Below, piece after piece: positions 1-5,375 of a stretch of DNA of 5,375 bases. The DNA lies in NCBI GenBank assembly GCA_030042755.1, contig JASHZC010000192.1:1-5375 (forward strand), in the 5' to 3' direction. Numbering within the stretch: the first letter of the stretch is position 1; each line of letters starts with the position of its first letter. Origin of the DNA: Vulcanimicrobiota bacterium. Lineage in GTDB: Bacteria; Eremiobacterota; Eremiobacteria; Baltobacterales; Baltobacteraceae. The position numbers and the translations under genes are program-made. The notes beneath the pieces are model-generated. The model was not told where the DNA came from and did no database searches. It saw only the letters and a program-made list of their open reading frames with translations.

Positions 1-48
1 GCCGAGTTCCGAGACGCGCGCGCTCAGCACGGAAGCGCCAAAGTTCAC
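1..48 (-). CDS. Possible 5' end of a gene downstream of and coupled to the chemoreceptor (partial)
   Basis: On the minus strand a GTG at 48-46 overlaps the chemoreceptor stop codon TGA (47-45) as GTGA, the usual 4-base overlap of translationally coupled genes. An AAGG lies 7 bases upstream of this GTG on the mRNA, inside the end of the chemoreceptor gene. The frame stays open for the 16 visible codons to the window edge and reads [16 protein letters not shown]. Nothing in this stub is diagnostic of a family. A chemotaxis partner such as an adaptor would fit the position, but that is only inference. The alternative is that this is plain 3' flanking sequence, since 16 open codons prove little in G+C-rich DNA. 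The call rests on the overlap and the ribosome binding site. Confidence 0.4.
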   Translation of the reverse strand, partial: MNFGASVLSARVSELG

Positions 49-2054
49 GCCGGGACCTTGCCCGGCGGCAACATGGCGGCGATGACGAAACCTCCGAGGA
101 CGCTGCGCAGATTTTCCGATTGCGTGAGCACGGCGGTTGCCGTTGCGGTCAGTTCGCGGATTTGCGCCGCGGTTTCATAGGCGCTCGCGCTGACCTCTTC
201 GGCCGTAACCGCGTGCGACTCGGAGGACGTTGCGATCGGCAGCATCAGACCGGTGACCGAAGCGGTGCTCACTTTCATCTGCGTTGCAGCCGCGGCATTC
301 TCTTCCACCACGCTGGATACGCTCGCGATCATGTCGTTGATCTCCGCGCTAGCATGGCGAATGATCGTCGTGCCGGCGGCGACCGCGTCGGCCGTTTGCG
401 TGGTCGTCTGCGTGGATTGCGCGATCTGCGCCAGCGCTTCGCGCGCGCTCGCCGCTAAAGACAGCCCGGCGTCGAGCGCTTCTTGCGTCTGCGTCATGCT
501 GCTCGAAACGCCGAGCGTTTCCGTGCGGATTCCGCTAAGAATGCCGGCAATTTCCGACGTGGAGCTCGTCGAACGTTCGGCCAGCTTGCGAATCTCGGTG
601 GCGACCACGGCAAAGCCGCGACCGTGTTCGCCCGCGCGTGCCGCTTCGATCGCGGCGTTGAGTGCGAGGAGATTGGTTTGGTCGGCGATGTCGTCGATCG
701 TCGATACGATCCGAACGACCTCCTCCGAACGCACGACGAGCCGCTGCATCGATTCGATCGTGTGCTCGGAGACTTGACGCAGGCGCTCGATCGCAGCGCT
801 CGTCTGCGAGACCGCATCGTTGCCGCGCGAGGCTTCTGCGCTGGCGCCGCGTGCGAGCTCCGCGAGTTGCGAACCCAAGCCCGCAAGTCGCGCGACCTGA
901 TCGTCGAGTTCGCCGACGCGCCCGGCGGCGCGCTCGATCGCGTTCGTCTGGTCGGTAGCGCCCTCTGCGATTTGCGATGCTGCCGTTGCCAGTTCTTCCA
1001 TCGCGGTCGACGATGATTGAACGTCTGCCGACTGCTTGCGCGAAAGATTGGCGACACTCTCGATCGCTTCGGAGATCTGCGCAATGGCGATGCGGGCTTG
1101 CTGCGTTGCCGCCGAGATGGAAAGACCGGTTGCGTTCAGCTCATCCGAGGATGTGCGCACTTCGGCGATCGATTGAGAAAGCCGATCGGTCGCCGCATTC
1201 CAGCTGTCGCCGATCGCTTCTAATCCCGCGATGAGCGCGTTGTAGTTCTTTGCGATTTCGGCGGTCTCGTCGGTACCTTGGACGCGCAGAGGCTTGGAAC
1301 TCACGGCGATACGCGCGGTGAGATCCCCCTGCTCGAGACGCGCCATGGCTTGGATCAGAGCGGCAAAATCCGCGTTGATGACCTCTTCGAGCGCGGCCGA
1401 CAGTGCGCGCAGACGTTGCTGCAGGCGCCCCGAGATGCGCGCCGAGGCGATCAAACCGCCTAACAGCGAGAGCACCATGCAGGTGATAAGCGCGATCGCG
1501 ATCGTGTGCTGCGTGCGCGCGACCTTCAGATCCGCCGATTGAACGGCTTGCGTGGATTCCTGGATGATGGCATTGGCCTGTTTATCGATCAGCTTTCCGA
1601 TCGCGATGCGCCGGTCGCGCGTCCTCGCAATGAGCGTGTCCGCACCATTGTACGCCGTCAAAACGTCCTTCGGATTCGAGTCGAGCACGAATCGCACGTC
1701 GCGGTCGTAGGGTACGAGAAGACGTCGCACTTCCGCGAGGCGTGCTTGCGCTTCCGGGTCGCGATCCGCATCGAGAGCATCGACCGACGTGTGGACGTGT
1801 GCGAGGGCATCTCTCACGGCCTTTGCGTTGGCAGGCGTCGGCGCGAAGCCGAATTCTTTCGACATCGTACGCACGAGAAGCGTGGCGTACGGCACATTTT
1901 TCGAAAGTGTGGCGACGTTGTACGCGGCATCGAGCTGCGCCTTGGCGCGGTTGAGTTCGCCAAAGCCCCAGAAGGCGACCCCAGTGAGAACGACGAGCAG
2001 TGAAAGCGGGACAGCAAATCCCAGGGCCAGTTGCCTGGCGACGGTGTAGCGCAT
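45..2054 (-). CDS. Transmembrane methyl-accepting chemotaxis protein (chemoreceptor)
   Basis: A 669-residue inner-membrane chemoreceptor that should sense a ligand outside the membrane and control CheA kinase activity through CheW. A short cytoplasmic N-terminus (MRYTVARQ) precedes membrane segment 1 at about residues 9-31. An extracytoplasmic, mostly helical sensor of about 150 residues follows, then membrane segment 2 at about 185-206. Next is a HAMP-like linker (about 206-281) with the EQGDLTARI and [13 protein letters not shown] motifs. The long signalling helices turn at the family hairpin [20 protein letters not shown] (461-480), followed by [15 protein letters not shown]. Two methylation sites fit the [AST][AST]xx[EQ][EQ]xx[AST][AST] consensus: around E353-E354 and around E584-E585. 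There is no C-terminal NWETF-type CheR tether; the protein ends KVPA. The start is fixed by an in-frame TAG four codons upstream and by the lack of an early in-frame GTG or TTG. A GGAGG directly abuts the ATG. The sensor gives no clue to the ligand. No che genes are visible, so its signalling partners are unknown. Confidence 0.96.
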   Translation of the reverse strand: MRYTVARQLALGFAVPLSLLVVLTGVAFWGFGELNRAKAQLDAAYNVATLSKNVPYATLLVRTMSKEFGFAPTPANAKAVRDALAHVHTSVDALDADRDPEAQARLAEVRRLLVPYDRDVRFVLDSNPKDVLTAYNGADTLIARTRDRRIAIGKLIDKQANAIIQESTQAVQSADLKVARTQHTIAIALITCMVLSLLGGLIASARISGRLQQRLRALSAALEEVINADFAALIQAMARLEQGDLTARIAVSSKPLRVQGTDETAEIAKNYNALIAGLEAIGDSWNAATDRLSQSIAEVRTSSDELNATGLSISAATQQARIAIAQISEAIESVANLSRKQSADVQSSSTAMEELATAASQIAEGATDQTNAIERAAGRVGELDDQVARLAGLGSQLAELARGASAEASRGNDAVSQTSAAIERLRQVSEHTIESMQRLVVRSEEVVRIVSTIDDIADQTNLLALNAAIEAARAGEHGRGFAVVATEIRKLAERSTSSTSEIAGILSGIRTETLGVSSSMTQTQEALDAGLSLAASAREALAQIAQSTQTTTQTADAVAAGTTIIRHASAEINDMIASVSSVVEENAAAATQMKVSTASVTGLMLPIATSSESHAVTAEEVSASAYETAAQIRELTATATAVLTQSENLRSVLGGFVIAAMLPPGKVPA

Positions 2055-2058
2055 CCTC

Positions 2059-2076
2059 CGAGCCTAGCGTGGCTCG
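2059..2076 (-). promoter_or_regulatory. 6-bp hairpin abutting the chemoreceptor ribosome binding site
   Basis: On the minus strand CGAGCC and GGCTCG form a perfect 6-bp stem with the 6-base loop ACGCTA. The last stem base is also the first G of the GGAGG (2059-2055) that directly precedes the chemoreceptor ATG. If transcription starts upstream, the hairpin would sit against the ribosome binding site in the 5' leader and could influence initiation. It has no following U tract, so it is not a terminator. A 6-bp stem can arise by chance; function is inferred from position only. Confidence 0.35.
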
Positions 2077-2083
2077 ATATTCA

Positions 2084-2097
2084 TTACGTTTGCGTAA
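2084..2097. promoter_or_regulatory. Operator-like inverted repeat TTACG-N4-CGTAA
   Basis: A perfect 5-bp inverted repeat, TTACG (2084-2088) and CGTAA (2093-2097), with a 4-base spacer TTTG. It lies near the middle of the divergent intergenic region. A further CGTAA is found at 2120-2124 in the same orientation as the right arm, 27 bases on. Its symmetry and position are what one expects of a transcription factor site able to act on both genes. Autoregulation by the adjacent winged-helix regulator is one possibility. SARP-type proteins usually bind direct repeats near 11 or 22 bases apart, which does not match this layout, so the cognate factor is unknown. Confidence 0.4.
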
Positions 2098-2133
2098 GGA
2101 CTGAGAAAAATAACCAGGACGTAACTGCGAGCC

Positions 2134-4866
2134 GTGAGAAGGGTGGCGAACCTGCGAGAAAGGTCGCAATTGAGAGTCTCCCGGCTACTCGGCCGTATAG
2201 CCCAGCTGGATCCGCGCGTCGTTTTGATGGTCGCGGGTCCTGGCTGGGGAAAGACGAGTCTGGCGCGCCAGTTATTAGGTCAAGCGTCCTCTCCTTCATA
2301 TTGCGATCTCCGGGACGTGCTTGATGCCGCAGACGCGCAGCGCGTCTTGAGTGAAGCCTACGGCGACCGCATCGCTGCCGGACGGGCACCCGATATGCTC
2401 GTGGTCGACGAGCTGAGCGCACTCGATCGCGTCGGATGGGGGCCGTTCGAGAAGCTGATGCGTGAACTGGCATTCGACGTTCGACTCATTTTGCTCGCGC
2501 AGCGTCGTCCGGCAGTCGATTTGAGCGCGTTCGCAGCTCCCCACGAAGTCCTCACGCTGCTGCGCAGCGACTTGGCGTTCACCGAAACCGACACCATCGA
2601 GATGTTCGCGGAAAATGGCGTCGGCGAAACCGAAGCCCGTCTTGCGCGCAACGTCTCGATCGGATGGCCGGTCTCGACCCTCATGCTCCTTCGACTCGCG
2701 CGCGAGGGAATGATGACCGAAAGTCTGAGCGACCTGACCGGCGCGCGCTTTGCCGATCTCCATCAATACATCAAAGCGCGAGTCATCGATCGCCTCGACC
2801 GCGACACGCACGACGCAATGGTTACGCTCGCAGCCCTTGGTGAAGCTACGATCGCGGAACTCTCGGCGCTATCTGAGCCAGCCGCTGCGCGCGCGTTCGA
2901 GCAACTGATCGACGATGGCGCCGCGTTCTTGACGCGCGACGGCTCGCATTATGCGTTGACATCGTTCGTCAGGGCCACCGTGCTCGCAAAACACGAACGC
3001 GGTGTGCGGAACGTGAGACTCGCCGCCGTCGAGCATTTCATGGCCCGCAGCGCGTTCATGCGCGCCGTGCGCATTGCATCGGCGGGGCGCAATTGGGAGC
3101 TTGCGGTTTCCGCATTGGAACGTATATTTTCCGATCCCGCGTCGATAACGCCGGACGCGCGCGAGGCCTTGCGCTCGGTGCCGGTCGATGCGCTCGTCTA
3201 TGCGCCGGCACTCTTCGTTGAGTATCTCTGCGACGGCGGCATACGATCCGATCCGCCGGCATTGCTGCGACGCCTTCGCCAGGCGGCGACCTCGTCTCGC
3301 GTTGCTGCCACGGATCCGGTCGTGCGCTATGCCCTCGATGTGGCCATGTATTCTGCTTTGTGGCTCGCGAACGCGAATTTCGATGCCGCAGACTTGGAAA
3401 CGAAAATCGAAGATATGCAGGTTCCTCCGGGTGCGGAGCCGCTCGCGGCGTTTTTCGAGGGAGAGCGGGCGGTGTTACGTTCGTCGCTTGGAAAGCTCGA
3501 CGATGCGCGAAGCCTTTTCGAGGCAATGAAGAGTTCGGCAGAACCGGCACCCGGGCAGCGCTTTGCACTATCGTTTAACGCGCATCTGTATGCCGGGCAC
3601 GTTGACGCGTTGATCGAGTCCAGCGAAGAGCACTTACGGCGCACGCGCCTTTTCGGCGATCGCTCCGCGACCCACCGAGCGCTGGCGTATCGCGCGGTTG
3701 CGCTGTTCTTCGCCGGCGATCGTGCTGCGTTTCTGGCTGCGGTCCGCCGCGCGATCGACGTCGACCCGAATCGGCGAAATCCCGGAAGGTTTACCGATCC
3801 CGCCGATCATCCGGAACACTATCCGCTACACCTCAACGTGCTGTGCGCGATCGATGCCGCTTTCGACGCGACCGACGCTAGAGTTGCAGCTGCGCTCCTC
3901 GACGATCTGATTCCGCGCGTTGATGGTGCGGGCAAACCAATTTGGTCCGCGTTGGTTCGCGTCGCTCGCGCGCGTATCCCAGGCGCAAATCGGCGCGCTC
4001 TTCTCAGCGAAGCGCTTGCAATCGTGCAGGGGACGCAAGCGCAAGCCTTGATCGCAGACGTGCGCGCGCTGATGGCCGACGAAATACCGACTGGACCATT
4101 CGCGCGGATCATGCGATCGATCGATGAGTCCACTCTGCTGCGCGGCGCTCGGTCGATCCGCGTTTCGATCGTAGACGGCACGGTTAACCGCGGCGAAGCG
4201 GTGCTGCCGGTTCGAGCACGTGAATTCGAAATATTGGCGCTCCTCGCGTTGCATGGAGTTCCGCTCACGATCGCACAGATCTGCGATCTGGTGTGGCCGC
4301 AGGCGCACGAAGAAGCCGTATTGTCGGCGCTGCGCATGAGCGTGCATCGCTTGCGCAAGCAGATCGGCGATGCTAACGCGGTCGCGCGCGTTCCACAAGG
4401 CTATTGCATCGGCTCGGATGTGTCGTGTGACGTCGTCGAAGCGGAACGCACCGTCGCTGCATATCGGCGACTATCGCACCTCGGTTCACACGAACGCGAC
4501 GGGCTGCGCGAACTCTTCGCGATCTTTGCGGCGCCGAAGCTTGCGGTCGGGGAAAGATTCGCGTGGTACGACCGGATCGAAACGCGTTTAGCCGCCGTGC
4601 GTCACGGACTGGGCGTCGTGCTCGGTCGCGATGCGCTCGATCAGGGCGATCCCGCCGGTGCGATCGATCTTGCCGAGGCAATGCTCGCGGTCGACGATTA
4701 CGACGAGCCTGCGGTGGAGTTGCTCGTGCGCGCGCTTGCCGCAGCAGGAGAGCGAGCTGAAGCAATCCGCCGCTTCCGGCAGTACGCGGATCGTCTCAAA
4801 CTCGACTACGGCGTTGATGCAACGGTCGAACTCGCGCCGCTCTTGGAAGAGCGCCGAGCCGGATAG
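2134..4866 (+). CDS. STAND-type NTPase regulator with C-terminal winged helix and BTAD domain
   Basis: A 910-residue predicted cytoplasmic transcription regulator. Residues 34-41 (AGPGWGKT) are a Walker A P-loop. MLVVDEL (88-94) is Walker B with D92 and E93. RLILLAQRRP (117-126) looks like sensor 1, and IGWPVSTLMLLRLA (176-189) resembles the GWP segment of MalT-type STAND ATPases. A small helical domain follows (about 220-290). From about 295 to 660 the sequence is Ala/Leu-rich helical repeats, probably TPR-like (for example 440-465 and 515-542). Residues about 686-760 are an OmpR/SARP-type winged helix: AREFEILALLA, then the recognition-helix region SALRMSVHRLRKQIG (731-745), then the wing VPQGYCIG. 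Residues about 762-905 are a BTAD domain, ending RFRQYADRLKLDYGV. By analogy with MalT it would bind ATP and an inducer, oligomerise and activate transcription; the inducer is unknown. The first start is GTG 2134, which lacks a well-spaced ribosome binding site; a TTG at 2170 is better placed. It is divergent from the chemoreceptor and 36 bp ahead of a peptidase gene. Confidence 0.93.
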   Translation: MRRVANLRERSQLRVSRLLGRIAQLDPRVVLMVAGPGWGKTSLARQLLGQASSPSYCDLRDVLDAADAQRVLSEAYGDRIAAGRAPDMLVVDELSALDRVGWGPFEKLMRELAFDVRLILLAQRRPAVDLSAFAAPHEVLTLLRSDLAFTETDTIEMFAENGVGETEARLARNVSIGWPVSTLMLLRLAREGMMTESLSDLTGARFADLHQYIKARVIDRLDRDTHDAMVTLAALGEATIAELSALSEPAAARAFEQLIDDGAAFLTRDGSHYALTSFVRATVLAKHERGVRNVRLAAVEHFMARSAFMRAVRIASAGRNWELAVSALERIFSDPASITPDAREALRSVPVDALVYAPALFVEYLCDGGIRSDPPALLRRLRQAATSSRVAATDPVVRYALDVAMYSALWLANANFDAADLETKIEDMQVPPGAEPLAAFFEGERAVLRSSLGKLDDARSLFEAMKSSAEPAPGQRFALSFNAHLYAGHVDALIESSEEHLRRTRLFGDRSATHRALAYRAVALFFAGDRAAFLAAVRRAIDVDPNRRNPGRFTDPADHPEHYPLHLNVLCAIDAAFDATDARVAAALLDDLIPRVDGAGKPIWSALVRVARARIPGANRRALLSEALAIVQGTQAQALIADVRALMADEIPTGPFARIMRSIDESTLLRGARSIRVSIVDGTVNRGEAVLPVRAREFEILALLALHGVPLTIAQICDLVWPQAHEEAVLSALRMSVHRLRKQIGDANAVARVPQGYCIGSDVSCDVVEAERTVAAYRRLSHLGSHERDGLRELFAIFAAPKLAVGERFAWYDRIETRLAAVRHGLGVVLGRDALDQGDPAGAIDLAEAMLAVDDYDEPAVELLVRALAAAGERAEAIRRFRQYADRLKLDYGVDATVELAPLLEERRAG
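2157..2172 (+). promoter_or_regulatory. Alternative ribosome binding site and TTG start of the STAND regulator
   Basis: AGAAAGG (2157-2163) lies 6 bases before an in-frame TTG (2170-2172). This is better Shine-Dalgarno spacing than anything before the GTG at 2134, whose nearest purine-rich match AGGA (2116-2119) is 14 bases away. A second GTG at 2143 has AGAAGG directly against it. A TTG start would give 898 residues beginning MRVSRLLGRI. It would keep the R-x-x-LL-x-R-I segment that precedes the P-loop, so the domain evidence does not decide between the starts. Confidence 0.45.
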
Positions 4867-4871
4867 GCAGG

Positions 4872-4895
4872 GCATCGCGCCGCGAGGCGCAATGC
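4872..4895 (+). promoter_or_regulatory. Intercistronic hairpin with GCGA (GNRA) tetraloop
   Basis: GCGCC (4877-4881) pairs with GGCGC (4886-4890) around the loop GCGA, which fits the GNRA tetraloop class. After one C-A mismatch the stem continues with GCAT (4872-4875) against ATGC (4892-4895), giving 9 pairs in a 24-base element. It starts 5 bases after the regulator stop and ends 7 bases before the peptidase ATG. Only TTT at 4899-4901 follows, so it is a poor intrinsic terminator. It could adjust expression between the two genes, protect mRNA, or hide the GAGG and ATG within it. Confidence 0.5.
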
Positions 4896-4903
4896 ACGTT
4901 TGA
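4892..4903 (+). other. Three-codon ORF (Met-His-Val) overlapping the peptidase start
   Basis: ATG CAC GTT TGA runs from 4892, with GAGG (4884-4887) 4 bases upstream. Its stop shares a base with the peptidase ATG at 4903 (TGATG at 4901-4905). The peptidase start has no well-spaced ribosome binding site of its own, as the GAGG is 15 bases away. Reinitiation after this mini-ORF is therefore conceivable. Such a short ORF easily arises by chance, and if the real peptidase start is ATG 4918 the overlap has no meaning. Confidence 0.2.
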
Positions 4904-5375
4904 TGCAAGCACGAGCAATGACGTCGGGGCTTCTTTGCGCGCTTTTCAGTTTAACCGCTATCGCGCAAGCGGCAGCGCCGCACAAACCCTCCGCGCATCC
5001 AGAAGCAAAGCCGATTCCGCAAGAGACGTCGGTGGTGACGCATCACCAGATCGCTTTAGGCGGACGCACGATCGCTTATTCCGCGACGGCCGGTACGCTG
5101 ATTTTGAAGAACGAAAAGGGCGATCCGGAAGCGAGTGTCTTTTACGTGGCATATACGGAGGATGGCGCGGATCGCTCGCGCCGGCCCGTGACGTTCCTCT
5201 ATAACGGAGGCCCCGGCGCCGCCACCATTTACTTGCACATGGGCGCGCTCGGTCCGCGACGAATCGACTTCCCGAACGCCCAGCCGAATGCGGGACCGCC
5301 GTATCACTTGGTCGATAATCAGGAGAGTCTGCTCGATAAATCGGATCTCGTCTTCATCGATGCGCCGGGAACCGG
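4903..5375 (+). CDS. Secreted S10-family serine peptidase (carboxypeptidase-like), 5' part
   Basis: The first 157 codons of an exported protein; the gene runs off the right edge. A Sec signal peptide is clear: a basic residue (R4), the hydrophobic stretch SGLLCALFSLTAIA (8-21), and likely cleavage after AQA (21-23) or two residues later. C12 is not in a lipobox. The mature part has a Pro-rich linker, then RPVTFLYNGGPG (94-105), LHMGALGPRR (111-120) and SDLVFIDAPGT (147-157). These match the N-terminal part of the alpha/beta-hydrolase peptidase S10 family, where NGGPG contributes to substrate and oxyanion binding. The catalytic Ser, Asp and His lie beyond the edge, so activity cannot be judged. 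Family members trim C-terminal residues from peptides in the cell envelope or outside. NGGPG is followed by Ala-Ala, where the family often has Ser. ATG 4903 is the first in-frame ATG; ATG 4918 is an alternative that keeps the signal peptide. It probably shares an operon with the regulator. Confidence 0.9.
   Translation, partial: MQARAMTSGLLCALFSLTAIAQAAAPHKPSAHPEAKPIPQETSVVTHHQIALGGRTIAYSATAGTLILKNEKGDPEASVFYVAYTEDGADRSRRPVTFLYNGGPGAATIYLHMGALGPRRIDFPNAQPNAGPPYHLVDNQESLLDKSDLVFIDAPGT

Larger units (their letters stand above)
2055..2133. promoter_or_regulatory. Divergent intergenic control region
   Basis: These 79 bases separate the chemoreceptor start (minus) from the first possible start of the STAND regulator (plus), so both promoters must lie here or reach into the genes. 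The middle (about 2076-2115) is clearly more A+T-rich than the flanking genes. I could not place a convincing -35/-10 pair on either strand. The best plus-strand guess is AAAAAT at 2106-2111 as a -10, with no good -35 at proper distance. No sigma-28-like flagellar/chemotaxis promoter was recognised for the chemoreceptor. Two inverted repeats in this region are listed separately. Confidence 0.6.

Noticed and set aside
253..1016. Long plus-strand open frames opposite the chemoreceptor (253-777 and 483-1016)
   Set aside because: They lie antisense to an unmistakable chemoreceptor, translate to Arg/Ser/Ala-rich sequence without recognisable motifs, and follow from the codon bias of G+C-rich DNA.
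1506..2003. Plus-strand 165-codon frame opposite the chemoreceptor N-terminal half
   Set aside because: Antisense to membrane and sensor segments of the real gene; no domain, no ribosome binding site worth noting, low-complexity Arg-rich product.
2055..2133. Sigma-28 type promoter for the chemoreceptor
   Set aside because: I looked for TAAA and GCCGATAA-like boxes at suitable spacing on the minus strand and found none.
3056..3568. Minus-strand 170-codon frame inside the regulator gene, rich in Pro and Arg
   Set aside because: Shadow of the helical-repeat coding region; composition is typical of antisense frames and the sense frame has clear domain support.
4113..4125. Short tandem run CGATCGATCGATG as a microsatellite
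   Set aside because: It is only about three units, in frame within coding sequence (R-S-I-D), and is explained by the general CGATCG excess.
3819..4398. Two overlapping minus-strand frames of about 180-190 codons opposite the winged-helix region
   Set aside because: Both lie opposite the conserved DNA-binding domain, overlap each other in different frames and lack family motifs.
4872..4901. Intrinsic terminator after the regulator
   Set aside because: The stem is good but only TTT follows, and a same-strand gene starts 7 bases later, so termination here is unlikely to be its main role.
4935..5204. Plus-strand 89-codon frame over the peptidase start region
   Set aside because: The other frame encodes a signal peptide and S10 motifs including NGGPG; this frame gives Arg/Ser-rich sequence and stops early.

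Overview
This is a bacterial window of roughly 60% G+C by eye. It holds two complete genes read away from a short shared intergenic region, plus two genes cut by the window edges. Nothing here is phage-, IS- or CRISPR-like, and I saw no tRNA or rRNA. The combination of a long chemoreceptor, a giant STAND-type regulator with a BTAD domain and a secreted serine carboxypeptidase-like enzyme suggests a free-living bacterium from a poorly cultured lineage. Candidatus Eremiobacterota/Vulcanimicrobiota is my best guess; an acidobacterium, actinobacterium or chloroflexus cannot be excluded. This placement is inference only.

Left half (minus strand, 2054 down to 45): a complete 669-residue transmembrane methyl-accepting chemotaxis protein with two membrane segments, a HAMP-like linker, two canonical methylation sites and the conserved signalling hairpin. 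Its stop overlaps a GTG by 4 bases (GTGA). With an AAGG 7 bases upstream, that GTG looks like the start of a co-transcribed gene leaving the window on the left; only 16 codons are visible.

Intergenic region (2055-2133, 79 bp): the shared control region for the two divergent genes. It is more A+T-rich than the flanks. It holds a perfect operator-like inverted repeat (TTACG-tttg-CGTAA), a further CGTAA copy, and a 6-bp hairpin abutting the chemoreceptor ribosome binding site.

Right half (plus strand): a 910-residue (898 if a better-spaced TTG start is used) regulator. It has a compact P-loop NTPase at the N-terminus, a long helical-repeat middle, then an OmpR-type winged helix and a BTAD domain at the C-terminus. 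This is MalT-like domain order with a SARP-like output end. After 36 bases containing a strong hairpin with a GCGA (GNRA) tetraloop comes a signal-peptide-bearing S10 peptidase homologue, truncated by the right edge. Spacing and orientation suggest that regulator and exported peptidase form an operon. The divergent chemoreceptor may share their control; that link is a hypothesis.

The most useful points for follow-up are the regulator's domain architecture and shortened NTPase core, the structured junction with a 3-codon ORF (ATG CAC GTT TGA) overlapping the peptidase start, the operator-like repeats, and a conspicuous excess of the palindrome CGATCG (about 27 copies by eye).
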